Below are positions 1-10,067 of a stretch of DNA of 64,000 bases, piece by piece; within the stretch, counting starts at the first letter, position 1, and the number at the start of each line of letters is the position of its first letter. A model generated the notes under the pieces. The model made no database searches, had not been told where the DNA came from, and worked only from the letters and a program-made list of their open reading frames with translations. Position numbers and translations under genes: made by a program. The DNA is from Ignavigranum ruoffiae (GTDB taxonomy: Bacteria; Bacillota; Bacilli; Lactobacillales; Aerococcaceae): the NCBI RefSeq assembly GCF_900110675.1, contig NZ_FOEN01000001.1, forward strand, positions 1 to 64,000. The letters run 5' to 3'.

Positions 1-1150
1 ACTTCAATATCGGATTCCGAATCATTGAGTACATCAATCTCAGATTCTGAATCATTAAGTACTTCAGTATCCGATTCTGAATCATTAAGTACTTCAGTAT
101 CCGATTCTGAATCATTAAGTACCTCAGTATCTGACTCTGAATCAATAAGTACCTCAGTATCTAGCTCTGAATCATTAAGTACTTCAGTATCCGACTCTGA
201 ATCGTTGAGTACGTCAATTTCTGACTCTGAATCATTAAGTACCTCAGTATCGGATTCTGAATCGTTGAGCACATCGATTTCCGACTCTGAATCATTAAGT
301 ACCTCAGTATCGGATTCTGAATCGTTGAGCACATCGATTTCCGACTCTGAATCAGTAAGTACTTCAGTGTCCGACTCTGAATCGTTGAGTACGTCCATCT
401 CAGATTCTGAATCATTAAGTACTTCAGTGTCCGACTCTGAATCATTAAGTACTTCAGTGTCCGACTCTGAATCGTTAAGTACTTCAGTATCCGACTCTGA
501 ATCATTAAGTACCTCAGTATCGGATTCTGAATCGTTGAGCACATCGATTTCCGACTCTGAATCATTAAGTACCTCAGTATCGGATTCTGAATCGTTGAGC
601 ACATCGATTTCCGACTCTGAATCAGTAAGTACTTCAGTATCCGACTCTGAATCATTAAGTACGTCAATCTCAGACTCTGAATCATTAAGTACATCAATCT
701 CCGACTCTGAATCAGTAAGTACTTCAGTGTCCGACTCTGAATCGTTAAGTACGTCAATTTCTGACTCTGAATCATTGAGTACATCCATCTCCGACTCTGA
801 ATCATTAAGTACTTCAGTATCAGATTCAGAATCGTTGAGTACCTCACTCTCCGACTCTGAATCAATAAGTACTTCAGTGTCCGACTCTGAATCGTTAAGT
901 ACGTCAATTTCTGACTCTGAATCATTGAGTACATCCATCTCCGACTCTGAATCATTAAGTACTTCAGTATCAGATTCAGAATCGTTGAGTACCTCACTCT
1001 CCGACTCTGAATCAATAAGTACCTCAGTATCTAACTCTGAATCGTTGAGTACGTCCATCTCAGATTCAGAATCGTTGAGTACCTCACTCTCCGACTCTGA
1101 ATCATTAAGTACTTCAGTGTCCGACTCTGAATCGTTAAGTACGTCAATCT
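1..1150 (+). repeat. 30-bp tandem repeats coding for the 10-residue Ser-rich unit
   Basis: The DNA keeps a strict 30-base period here; two units fill each 60-base line. Units differ mostly at third positions and at the Val/Ile/Leu codon. Two longer identical copies are visible: 721-870 equals 871-1020, and 241-360 equals 511-630. Confidence 0.95.
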
Positions 1151-2271
1151 CTTATTCGACATCAACGAGCTTGTCAGAATCAGCCAGCACCTCACTATCT
1201 AATAGTGTAGTTGTCTCTGAATCAGCGAGCACCTCATTATCTAATAGTGTAGTTGCGTCTGAGTCAGCTAGCACTTCACTATCTAACAGTGTAGTCGCAT
1301 CTGAGTCAGCGAGCACCTCATTATCTAATAGTGTAGTTGCGTCTGAGTCAGCTAGCACTTCACTATCTAATAGTGTTGTCGCCTCTGAATCACTAAGTAT
1401 CTCATTATCCAATAGTGTGGTGGCTTCAGAATACTTAAGTACTTCGATTGAAAATTCTGAATCGTTAAGCACATCAATCTCAGCTTCGACATCAACGAGC
1501 CTATCAGACTCAGCGAGCATTTCACTATCCAATAGTGTAGTCGCATCTGAGTCAGTGAGCACCTCATTATCAAACAGTGTCGTAGCTTCTGAATCAGCCA
1601 GCACCTCATTGTCTAATAGCGTGATAGCCTCCGAGTCAGCGAGCATCTCTGAATCAAACAGCTTGATCGCCTCAGAAATCGCGAGTGCATCAGCGTCAAT
1701 GAGCCTGTCTGAGTCTATCAGTACATCGTTAAGTCAATCGGCTTCTACTACACCAAGTGAATCAAATAGTCAGTCAGTAAGCCTATCTGAATCTGAATCC
1801 ATGAGTGCGTCAATCTCAGCGTCCTTAAGTAATTCAGTTTCAGATAATCCGAACCCATCAATGAGTGAATCAGCATCGCTAAGTTTATCAGCCAGCAATT
1901 CGCTTTCCGTATCTCTCAGTGATTCTGCTTCAATAAGCCTGTCACTTAATGAGTCTAATTCCGTTAAACCAAGCGAATCAATCAGTAGCTCAACCTCTGA
2001 GCTGCCTAGCGAATCTAATACAGAATCAGCGAGTCTCTCTGATTCTCAATCTCTAAGTGAGTCAGCTAGTCTGATCGACTCCACCTCAAATAGCTACTTT
2101 GAATCCAATTCTTTACCATCAGTGGAATACCAAGGTATGGCCTTACCATATACGGGTGAAGATAATGGAAACTTAGGACTTTACGGAGCAATATTGACTG
2201 GATTAGGATCTTATGCACTTCTCTCAAAGAAAAGGAAAGATTTAAATCGTGGTGAAGAAGGACAACGTTAG
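1..2271 (+). CDS. Serine-rich repeat glycoprotein adhesin, C-terminal part (gene runs off the left edge)
   Basis: The reading frame is open from base 1, so the signal peptide and binding domains lie outside the window. About 700 residues are almost pure Ser with Asp/Glu/Thr/Leu/Val. Roughly the first 380 residues repeat a 10-residue unit of the type [10 protein letters not shown], then a 14-residue unit of the type [14 protein letters not shown] follows, then a degenerate Ser-rich tail. The C-terminus is a classical sortase signal: LPYTGE, a hydrophobic segment ([15 protein letters not shown]) and a basic tail. SRRPs of this kind are O-glycosylated in the cytoplasm and exported by an accessory Sec system, and the genes that follow encode such a system. 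Serine positions use fixed codons (TCA/TCT/AGT), typical of repeats that spread by duplication. Confidence 0.93.
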   Translation, partial: TSISDSESLSTSISDSESLSTSVSDSESLSTSVSDSESLSTSVSDSESISTSVSSSESLSTSVSDSESLSTSISDSESLSTSVSDSESLSTSISDSESLSTSVSDSESLSTSISDSESVSTSVSDSESLSTSISDSESLSTSVSDSESLSTSVSDSESLSTSVSDSESLSTSVSDSESLSTSISDSESLSTSVSDSESLSTSISDSESVSTSVSDSESLSTSISDSESLSTSISDSESVSTSVSDSESLSTSISDSESLSTSISDSESLSTSVSDSESLSTSLSDSESISTSVSDSESLSTSISDSESLSTSISDSESLSTSVSDSESLSTSLSDSESISTSVSNSESLSTSISDSESLSTSLSDSESLSTSVSDSESLSTSISYSTSTSLSESASTSLSNSVVVSESASTSLSNSVVASESASTSLSNSVVASESASTSLSNSVVASESASTSLSNSVVASESLSISLSNSVVASEYLSTSIENSESLSTSISASTSTSLSDSASISLSNSVVASESVSTSLSNSVVASESASTSLSNSVIASESASISESNSLIASEIASASASMSLSESISTSLSQSASTTPSESNSQSVSLSESESMSASISASLSNSVSDNPNPSMSESASLSLSASNSLSVSLSDSASISLSLNESNSVKPSESISSSTSELPSESNTESASLSDSQSLSESASLIDSTSNSYFESNSLPSVEYQGMALPYTGEDNGNLGLYGAILTGLGSYALLSKKRKDLNRGEEGQR
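1174..1662 (+). repeat. 42-bp tandem repeats coding for the 14-residue SNSVVA-type unit
   Basis: Units of about 42 bases encode [14 protein letters not shown]-like blocks. They are interrupted at about 1410-1510 by a short stretch that returns to the SESLSTSI pattern. This is a second, independent repeat class within the adhesin. Confidence 0.85.
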
Positions 2272-2290
2272 TCATTAAGCTTTAATAAAT

Positions 2291-2335
2291 ACACGAAGAG
2301 ACTATCTTAATTAATAAGACAGTCTCTTTGTGTTT
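2291..2335 (+). terminator. Hairpin between the adhesin gene and secY2
   Basis: The arms ACACGAAGAGACTATCTTA and its near complement at 2316-2335 form a long stem with an AT loop, followed by a T-rich stretch. It probably lowers transcription from the adhesin gene into the export genes. Confidence 0.8.
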
Positions 2336-2351
2336 ATTATGATTGGAATGA

Positions 2352-3632
2352 ATGTTTGCTATGAAAAAGAACCAAATAACTTTGAATTCAGCTTTAAAAA
2401 AGAGATTTATTTGTTTATTGACCATTGTTATGATCTACCGCCTAGGCCAAAAAATTCCCTTGCCTTTGTTAGATGTTCAACAGCTGAATCAGAATAATGC
2501 CAATAATGATATTTTCTCTATATTTGTAATATTAACCGGGGGGAATATGGATAATTATTCCTTGTTTTCGGTGGGATTAGCTCCTTGGATGACGGCCATG
2601 ATATTATGGCAAATCTACTCACAGAATAAAAAGAATCAATTAAAAAGATATCCAAAAGATAAAATTGATTTAATTAAATATATCATTTGTTTGCTGATTT
2701 CAACGTTTCAATCGGTCGGTGTATATATCATGATTGAAAAAAATAAACTATTGATTGATACTGATTATCCATCGATTTGTACTTTATTGATCCTAGTCAT
2801 TGTTCTAACTAGTGGTACCTTTCTCTTAGTCTGGTTGGCTAATATCAATACAGAATATGGCTTTGGTGGTATTTCAAGTTTAATTGGAGTCAATGTCATA
2901 GTTAGATTTGCAAATAATATTTTTCATATGTTGGTGCAAGTCTCTACATCACAGGACTTATATTTTCAAGTTTCAATAATTCTGATAGCTCTTTTGTTAA
3001 CCTTACTTTTTCCTGTCTGGATTTTTATTCATTTAATTGAACGCAGATATCCATTAAAAAGGCCAATGATAAATAATAAATATGCCCAGCGAGCCTATAT
3101 TCCAATTAAGTTGAATACAGCGGGAGCCATGCCGATTATGTTTTCGATATCTTTCTTCATGATTCCCCAATATTTATTAACCATCCTGAATTATATTTTC
3201 CCCAAAAATCAAGGGTTGCAATATGCGATGGAACAGATGCGTTTAACAAAACCGTTAGGAATTGTAGTCTACCTATTACTGTTATTTATTCTTTCAATGG
3301 GATTTTCGTTTCTGAATTATAATCTGTCAGATTTAGTTGAATCATTGCAAAAAAATGGTGATTATCTATTGGATATCAAACCGGGTCGAATGACTTATCA
3401 ATTTTTATCTAAGCGATTGCTTAAGTATTCCCTGATTGGTAGTGTATTGCTCATTTTGATATCAGGACTGCCTTTATTGATTTCGCTGGAGAATCCTGAC
3501 TTATTGAATTTTACCATGTTGCCTGGTTCGCTATTAATTTTAGTTTCAATATTATTCAATTTAATCCAAGAATACGAATTATATCAAATGTCCAATTTAT
3601 ACCAGCCTTTATTTACTTTTTCTAAATTATAA
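2352..3632 (+). CDS. secY2: Accessory Sec translocase channel subunit SecY2
   Basis: A 426-residue polytopic protein with about ten hydrophobic segments. The beginning resembles SecY (basic N-terminus, RLGQKIPLP, then SIFVILTGGNMDNYSLFSVGLAPWMTA). It is the membrane channel for the glycosylated adhesin, paired with SecA2. The cytoplasmic loop pattern (PLKRPMINNKYAQRAYIPIKLNTAGAMP is the C5-like loop, about residues 235-265) is kept. No good ribosome-binding site is seen, so the start could be the ATG at 2361 instead. It is the first gene of the secY2-asp1-asp2-asp3-secA2-gtfA-gtfB row. Confidence 0.92.
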   Translation: MFAMKKNQITLNSALKKRFICLLTIVMIYRLGQKIPLPLLDVQQLNQNNANNDIFSIFVILTGGNMDNYSLFSVGLAPWMTAMILWQIYSQNKKNQLKRYPKDKIDLIKYIICLLISTFQSVGVYIMIEKNKLLIDTDYPSICTLLILVIVLTSGTFLLVWLANINTEYGFGGISSLIGVNVIVRFANNIFHMLVQVSTSQDLYFQVSIILIALLLTLLFPVWIFIHLIERRYPLKRPMINNKYAQRAYIPIKLNTAGAMPIMFSISFFMIPQYLLTILNYIFPKNQGLQYAMEQMRLTKPLGIVVYLLLLFILSMGFSFLNYNLSDLVESLQKNGDYLLDIKPGRMTYQFLSKRLLKYSLIGSVLLILISGLPLLISLENPDLLNFTMLPGSLLILVSILFNLIQEYELYQMSNLYQPLFTFSKL

Positions 3633-3644
3633 AAGAGGGATAAT

Positions 3645-5180
3645 ATGTATATCTTTGTACCGGCACCTGATCAAGAAAATCCTTGGCATTCACCGAGTTT
3701 GCCTCATTTTGAGCCAAATAATAGTATGATCTTTGACTCTGTTTTAGGTCGTGCCCAGATGTTTCATCAGTTAGGGGAGGACACTTTACTGTTAATACTG
3801 AATTATGCGCCACACTTACGATTGTCCTTGAATAATTACCGTATGACTGGGGTCAAATATATATCATTCTTTGATTGGTTACAAGGATTTGAAGATCGAT
3901 TGAGTCAGCCGATTCAGCTTGAAGACTTGTCATGGCCTCCAGAATCAGAACTAATTTATACACCTTATCATCTCTTAATTAAGTCTTGCGGACAGATTTA
4001 TGCTCAAGTCAATTTTAGTCATCAAGGCACCATCATTTATATTGATTTTTTTAGTCAGGGAAATCTAGAGCAGAGAGTTTATCTGGATGATCGTGGTTAT
4101 TACTCAATGACTGAGGACTATCGAGCGGGAGAAGCAATTCGACGTGTCTACGTTGATCATGCCGGTAAAGAAGTTCTCGTTCATCATCTAGAGAATGATT
4201 CTTGTGAATTGACTAAGCCTTATTTGCCATTAGGGTTTCATCGACACTATGCACACTTGAAAGATTTATTAGCAGACTATTTAGATTATGTTATGGCTGA
4301 AGCGTTTAGTGTCGAAGATATATTGATTGTTAGTTCACATCAGGCTCACAATGATTTGTTTATCCCATTCTCTCAGCACCGTAAACTCGTTTTCGCTTTT
4401 TCATCTTTTGATAGGCAGGCGATTAAAGATTTGTCTGACATAGCCGGAAATCATAAAATCTTGTTCCTAGTTGATAATCAGTCGCTAAAATCGCAATTAG
4501 AAGCAGAGTTTTCTCAGTTAGCACAAGCTGACTCGACCAATGAATGCTTAGTCATCCCAGCTTTTGATAGTCGTTTTGAATTAGGAAAGAGCTCACAAAT
4601 CAGAGAAAACGAGATCATTGTTATTGTTGATAATATGCCTGAACAAGCCGTTCAAGAAATGATTCGATTGCTCAAAACGTGGTTACCTGATGAGAAATAT
4701 GTATTAAATTTTATTAGCTTTTCAACGAAGCCTAAGTTCAAGCAACTCATAAATCAATGGCAAGCAGAGCATTCAGCGGAGCAGGAAATTAACGAACTGG
4801 TCTTAGAAGAAAGTGAAGAAATCATTCATTGGCATGAGATCAGGGATGACGCTGTCTTTATGAAATTAATGGCTACAGCGCGCATGATGATTGATGTCGG
4901 AACGGTGCCCCAAGCTTATGCCCAAATGGCCGCTATCAGCGTGGGAATTCCTCAGGTGAATCGACAGTCTAGCGAATTTGTCCATCATGGTAAAAATGGC
5001 TATCTCATTGATGATCTAGGTCAGCTTCCTCGGGCAATTAGTTATTTTACGGATGACTTAGAGAAATGGAACCAAGCTTTAATCTATAATGTCCGCTTGA
5101 TTGAGACCTACGGCAGTCATCAGCTTGTCCCAGCCTTAAAGCAGAAATTCGAGGAGTATTTCTATGATTACACCCATTAA
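3645..5180 (+). CDS. asp1: Accessory Sec system protein Asp1
   Basis: 511 residues, of the usual Asp1 length, located just downstream of secY2 with an AGAGGG ribosome-binding site. In streptococci Asp1 has a catalytically inactive GT-B glycosyltransferase fold and works with Asp2 and Asp3 to deliver and modify the SRRP during export. The C-terminal half here has GT-B-like text (VGTVPQAYAQMAAISVGIPQ, then GKNGYLIDD, about residues 420-465), consistent with that fold. It overlaps asp2 by 17 bases, which suggests translational coupling. Assignment rests on position, length and these motifs. Confidence 0.88.
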   Translation: MYIFVPAPDQENPWHSPSLPHFEPNNSMIFDSVLGRAQMFHQLGEDTLLLILNYAPHLRLSLNNYRMTGVKYISFFDWLQGFEDRLSQPIQLEDLSWPPESELIYTPYHLLIKSCGQIYAQVNFSHQGTIIYIDFFSQGNLEQRVYLDDRGYYSMTEDYRAGEAIRRVYVDHAGKEVLVHHLENDSCELTKPYLPLGFHRHYAHLKDLLADYLDYVMAEAFSVEDILIVSSHQAHNDLFIPFSQHRKLVFAFSSFDRQAIKDLSDIAGNHKILFLVDNQSLKSQLEAEFSQLAQADSTNECLVIPAFDSRFELGKSSQIRENEIIVIVDNMPEQAVQEMIRLLKTWLPDEKYVLNFISFSTKPKFKQLINQWQAEHSAEQEINELVLEESEEIIHWHEIRDDAVFMKLMATARMMIDVGTVPQAYAQMAAISVGIPQVNRQSSEFVHHGKNGYLIDDLGQLPRAISYFTDDLEKWNQALIYNVRLIETYGSHQLVPALKQKFEEYFYDYTH

Positions 5181-6690
5181 CGTATTACAGATTGGCGAGG
5201 GAATTTGGTCTGTCCCGATATCTTATCAAGAAGTATTAAAATGGACCCAATGTGGTTCAGATGATTTGACCAATTTAGTGGCCGAGGATCGCCAGTTTGA
5301 TTTAATTATTCTTGAAGAAGCTCTTGAAGATCAGACTTTTGCCATCTTACCCTTGTTAGCCAGTCCTTACCGAGTTTGGATAGATCGGCAAATTGTTAGT
5401 GATCTATCGATAGCTGGTCAGCTTTTTTGCCAGAAAATGCAGGCACGTATTGAGGATTTTCGCGCTAAGGATACCTTAATCGAGCAAATCGTTCACTCTT
5501 ATTTTCCCCGTCCATACGGTGAAAAATTAAAAATGAATACCATCTTCTTTAATGAGCAGTTGGTGGGTAGCAAAGTTTACTATGGCAATAATTACATCAA
5601 TATCTCAGGGATTCAAACCAAAGATTATGTACAGATTGCAGGGTGGAAACAAACAATCTATAAAGATCCCAATCGTAACTTAGAATTTTGGCTAGAGTAT
5701 ATTGGACCTGCTGGCTTATCTCTTCAACTGAAAGTTTATGAATGGGATCAATATGGCCATCTCTTACAAGAAATTAATTTAGCTCTTTCAGGTCGAGATC
5801 CTCTCATCGTCGAGAGCAAACGATATCAAGACGGAACCTATCTTACGGTGAATTTATGGGGTCAAGGGCAGGGCGACCTCTGCTTGGGTGTCCTCCACTG
5901 GCGTCATAGTTTAGAGAATGGTTATGCTTTTATTCCAGGAGGTCAGCGGTTTGTGGCAAAAGACCGAAGTGAATTTTTTTATTACTTTTCTCCTGGAAAC
6001 CTAAAACCTCCTTTAAATGTTTATTTCTCTGGATACCGGCCTCAGGAGGGTTTTGAAGGTTACTTTATGATGAAAGATTTAGAGCATCCTTTTATTCTTT
6101 TCAGTGATCCAAGGGTTGAAGGGGGGGCTTTCTACCTTGGCTGTTCAGATTATGAACAAGCTATCTTGCAAGTCATTCAAGGCCAGCTCAATCAATTAGG
6201 CTTCAAAGCCAATGATCTAATTCTTTCTGGATTATCGATGGGAACGTTCGCTGCCCTTTATTATGGTTGTCAACTTCAACCACACGCGATTATTATTGGG
6301 AAACCTTTAGTGCATATTGATCTAATAGCTCGGCGCACGGCTTTAGAAAGACCCAATGACTTTCTTACGATTCTGGATATTGTGCAAAGAAATCAAGACT
6401 TCATTGCTGACGAGTTAGATCCAGATTTAGATCAGAAATTGTTTGAGAAATTAGATCAGGCGCAATTGAGCCAGACAATCGTTGCCATCGCTTATATGTT
6501 ACAAGATGATTATGATAATCAGGCCCGAAACCAATTGTTGGCCCATCTATCTAAACAGGGAAGCCATATCATCACCAAAGCGTTAGAAGGACGGCATAAT
6601 GATGATTCTCCTGGTATCTTTGAATGGTTTATTAGCCAATACCGGCGTATACTCGCTAATGATTTTAGAGAGGAGGAGGCAGATGACTAG
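5164..6690 (+). CDS. asp2: Accessory Sec system protein Asp2 (O-acetyltransferase-like)
   Basis: 508 residues. The C-terminal part is an alpha/beta-hydrolase-like domain with the nucleophile elbow GLSMG around Ser358 and a late His (GRHND, His478) fitting a Ser-Asp/Glu-His triad. In Streptococcus gordonii Asp2 O-acetylates GlcNAc on the adhesin and is also needed for export. The N-terminal about 300 residues carry no motif I can name. A GAGGAG ribosome-binding site lies inside the end of asp1, and the gene overlaps its upstream neighbour. Confidence 0.9.
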   Translation: MITPINVLQIGEGIWSVPISYQEVLKWTQCGSDDLTNLVAEDRQFDLIILEEALEDQTFAILPLLASPYRVWIDRQIVSDLSIAGQLFCQKMQARIEDFRAKDTLIEQIVHSYFPRPYGEKLKMNTIFFNEQLVGSKVYYGNNYINISGIQTKDYVQIAGWKQTIYKDPNRNLEFWLEYIGPAGLSLQLKVYEWDQYGHLLQEINLALSGRDPLIVESKRYQDGTYLTVNLWGQGQGDLCLGVLHWRHSLENGYAFIPGGQRFVAKDRSEFFYYFSPGNLKPPLNVYFSGYRPQEGFEGYFMMKDLEHPFILFSDPRVEGGAFYLGCSDYEQAILQVIQGQLNQLGFKANDLILSGLSMGTFAALYYGCQLQPHAIIIGKPLVHIDLIARRTALERPNDFLTILDIVQRNQDFIADELDPDLDQKLFEKLDQAQLSQTIVAIAYMLQDDYDNQARNQLLAHLSKQGSHIITKALEGRHNDDSPGIFEWFISQYRRILANDFREEEADD

Positions 6691-7684
6691 GGTACAGATT
6701 CCTTGGGGGAGTTTGCATCGATCTTCTTTATTATATGGCAGTCAAATTCAGTATGTGGCAGAGAACAAGGTTATCTTCCAGAATACTAATTTACCTTCAG
6801 GGATAGCCATTCATCAATGGCATTCTTCCTCGACCTATTATGTTGATAAAAAGGTTGCCAGCTTGCCTTTATTAATTCCTGGTCAACTTTATCGAATAGG
6901 TTTACAAGCTCAAAGCCAACCAAATCATAGTGCTTATCTTCGCCTGAAATTCTTCGATATGAGCGGTGACCTCATTGAAGAAAGCTATTTACGTCAAGAT
7001 TCATCGGAATTTACTTATCCAGAACAAGCCAGTTTTTATCAGATAGACTTATTAGCAGCGGGTTTGCAGCGATTAGAGTTTCATTATTTGTGGATCGAAA
7101 CAACAGACTCAGTAATGAAGCAAACTAATCAATTCTGGTCACTCGATCAAGAATTGACCGGCTTTGGAGAAAGGTTTGATGACATAGAATGGCAGCGACC
7201 TGTGCGTCTAATCTTTCTAGAACCGTCTCATTCAGTGAATCAGAAGTCGATTCATCCAATTATGATCAAATCAATCAATGGGATAGGACTGTCTTTCTCA
7301 GAAAATCAATGGTACAGTGATCAGATGTTTGAGCACTTGATGAAATTGGTTTTATTTATCCGGCAACATCAAGCTAAGCTTCGATTTGTGGGTTATGGAC
7401 CTTATAGTAATTGGTTGGCAGTTTATTATGCGACGATGATTGAGCATGATGGATTAGAAATTAGTTTTGACCGCTTTTCTTGGCAAGAAAATGCTAATTT
7501 ATACCAGCAAATACACCATCACCCTAAACCTGACTTTGACCATATTCAAAAGAGCTATCAGTTTGCACATTTCTTTGGTTATCAAGGACAAACATCGATT
7601 TCCAAACAATATGTTTTTAGTCGCTTGCTTGATTATTCAGTGAATTTAATCTTTATGTTAGAGGATGAGGCGAATCATGGCTAG
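6683..7684 (+). CDS. asp3: Accessory Sec system protein Asp3, long form
   Basis: The start at 6683 is chosen because AGGAGGAGG lies 2-10 bases before it; the upstream in-frame ATG at 6599 lies deep in asp2 and has no ribosome-binding site. This gives 333 residues. The N-terminal about 165 residues are beta-rich and fit the Asp3 family (carbohydrate-binding-like). Streptococcal Asp3 proteins are, as I recall, much shorter. The extra C-terminal half (from about residue 175) contains LRFVGYGPYSNWLAVYYA, which resembles the Asp2 elbow region LILSGLSMGTFAALYY with the nucleophile replaced by Gly239. It overlaps asp2 by 8 bases and secA2 by 8 bases. Confidence 0.85.
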   Translation: MTRVQIPWGSLHRSSLLYGSQIQYVAENKVIFQNTNLPSGIAIHQWHSSSTYYVDKKVASLPLLIPGQLYRIGLQAQSQPNHSAYLRLKFFDMSGDLIEESYLRQDSSEFTYPEQASFYQIDLLAAGLQRLEFHYLWIETTDSVMKQTNQFWSLDQELTGFGERFDDIEWQRPVRLIFLEPSHSVNQKSIHPIMIKSINGIGLSFSENQWYSDQMFEHLMKLVLFIRQHQAKLRFVGYGPYSNWLAVYYATMIEHDGLEISFDRFSWQENANLYQQIHHHPKPDFDHIQKSYQFAHFFGYQGQTSISKQYVFSRLLDYSVNLIFMLEDEANHG

Positions 7685-10053
7685 AAATCAAAATATATTG
7701 AGTTTTAATTATTTTCGCTTACAGAAAGTTAGGCGCAGATTAAAGCAAGTGAACCGCTGGCAAAAAAAGATGCGGGATTGTTCAGATACAGAGCTTCAGC
7801 AACAGACTAAAGATTACCAAGCAAGGATTCAAGCGGGCGAGAGCTTAGATGATTTATTACCTGAAGCCTTTGCAACAATGCGCGAAGCGGCTTATCGTAT
7901 ATTGGGGATGTTTGCTTATGATGAACAAATTTTAGGTGGCATCGTCATGCACCAAGGTCAAGTAGCAGAAATGTTAACCGGTGAGGGCAAGACTTTGACA
8001 GCTTTATTCCCACTTTATCTCCATGCCTTATCTGGCAAGGGGGCCATATTAGTTACGGCCAATGAATATTTGGCCGTGCGTGATGGCAAGGAAATGAGTC
8101 CCGTCTTTCGATGGCTGGGGTTAACGACAGCTATCGGTGTGAAAGAAGATAGCAAAGAACCTGATTTTACCGCTGTTCAAAAGAAGAATATTTATAGCGC
8201 TGATGTCGTCTATACAACATACAGTACCTTAGGTTTCGACTATTTAATCGAGAATTTAGCCAGTGAACAAGAAGATCAATACATGCGTCCCTTAAATTTT
8301 TGTCATCATCGATGAAATCGATTCGGTTCTTTTGGATTCTGCTCAGATGCCTTTAATTATTTCGGGTTCCCCTAGGGTTCAATCCAACTTATATCAACTC
8401 TCGGATCAATTTGTCAGAATGTTAGAAGAAGGTCCAGATTTTCGCTTAGATGAAGAACGGGAATCCGTATGGTTGACGGGTCGGGGAATTCAACAAGCCG
8501 AAGAATATTTTCAAATCGATAATTTATATCAAAGTAAATATAGCGAACTAAATCGCCATATTCTTCTAGCACTCAAAGCCCATCACTTATTCGAAGAGCA
8601 TCGAAAATATATTATTGATCAAGGGGAAATTACCTTATTGAATGAAAGTTCTGGTCGTTCCTTACCCGGGACTCGGCTTCAGGCTGGTCAACATCAAGCC
8701 ATTGAGACCAAAGAATCAGTCAAGTTAACCCAAGAGAAACGAGCCATGGCCTCGATTACTTATCAGAATCTATTCAAAAAATTTAATAGAATGTCGGGCA
8801 TGTCGGGGACGGTCAAGGTCAGTGAACAAGAATTTAATGAGGTGTATGGTATGGAAGTGATAGCGGTTCCCACCCATCGACCTGTTCAACGTATTGATTA
8901 TCCTGATCGTATCTATCCAAATTTAGAAGAGAAGATTCTGGCCTCCGTCAAGTTATTGGAAGAAGAACATCACACCGGACGGCCAATTCTGTTAGCCGTC
9001 GGCTCTGTTGCCATGTCGAGACTTTATTCTAATATTTTATTACAGAAGGGCATCCCCCATAATGTCCTGAATGCCTATCACATCGCGAAGGAAGCTGAAA
9101 TCATCGCCATGGCCGGCCACAAAGATGCCGTAACCATTGCGACACCGATGGCTGGTCGGGGCACTGATATTAAGTTAGGACCAGGGGTCGCTGAACTGGG
9201 AGGCTTGCTGGTTATCGGCACAGAGAAGATGGTTTCTCAGCGGATAGATTTACAATTAAGAGGCCGGTCAGGTCGTCAAGGCGATCCAGGAGCCAGTGTC
9301 TTCTTTGCCTCTTTGGAAGATGACCTGATTCAAAAATGGGGCCTGGTTTCGGATAAAATTCTGTCGAGAAATATTCAGCGAATGAGCCGGTTTAAACGTG
9401 GAAAGTATCAGCGACTACTCAACCAAGCTCAAGCGGCCAGTGATTCACATGCTAAAGAAATTCGTCAACAAGCTACGTATATGGATGAAAGTCTTTCGCT
9501 TCAACGCGATATGATTTATCGAGAGCGAGAGATTTTGTTAAATGAAGATCATCCGATTCCTTCTCATCAATTACAAGCGATGGCTGAACAGGTGTTTCTA
9601 AATTTCCTTGAGAATTCAGTTATTAATCGGCAGACGGTTCAAAATTTTATCGCGTCACATTTAACCTATGAATGGCTAGATCTTGCTGATGAAATTGATT
9701 TTAGTGATCAGCTCAGTGTCAAAAATTACTTAATCGAGATTTTTCAATCTGAGTTAACTAAGAAACGCAAAGACCTAAAATCTGACCATGAATATCATGA
9801 TTTCGTTCGCAAGGCTCTACTTAAAGCGATTGATGTGGGTTGGATTGAGCAAGTAGACTATTTACAACAATTTAAACAAGTTGTAGGTACACGACAATTG
9901 GCCCAGAAAAACATTCTCTATGAATATCACTCTGAAGCCTTGAAAAGCTATGAATGGATGTGTGATTATATTTATCAGAAGGCGGTTCGTTATCTATGTT
10001 TGAGCTATATCGATACCAATCCACTCGGTGAGATTGTTGTACATTTTGCTTAA
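7677..10053 (+). pseudogene. secA2: Accessory Sec ATPase SecA2, split by a one-base frameshift
   Basis: Two adjacent frames make one SecA2. The first (7677-8315, 212 residues) has the Walker A motif TGEGKT (residues 101-106) and ends at NFCHHR. The second continues from IIDEIDSVLLDSAQMP through MAGRGTDIKLGP and LRGRSGRQGDPG to a normal C-terminus at 10053. Reading the T-run at 8297-8301 as four T instead of five restores NFVIIDEIDSVLLD, the DEAD/Walker B motif, and a protein of about 791 residues, the usual SecA2 size. Start 7677 is preceded by GATGAGG. There is no ribosome-binding site for independent translation of the second part. It may be a true mutation, a phase-variable tract, or a sequencing error. 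SecA2 would drive export of the adhesin through SecY2. Confidence 0.88.
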
Positions 10054-10067
10054 TTATAGGAGGAGTT

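Noticed and set aside
1-1150. Regular repeats as a CRISPR array
   Set aside because: The repeats are contiguous coding units with no unique spacers and no cas genes nearby.
161-1646. Long minus-strand frames across the adhesin repeats
   Set aside because: They exist only because the 30- and 42-base repeats lack stops in several frames; their products are simple repeats without a start site or ribosome-binding site.
8332-10053. A separate gene starting at TTG 8332
   Set aside because: It lacks a ribosome-binding site and is the direct continuation of secA2 after a one-base shift.
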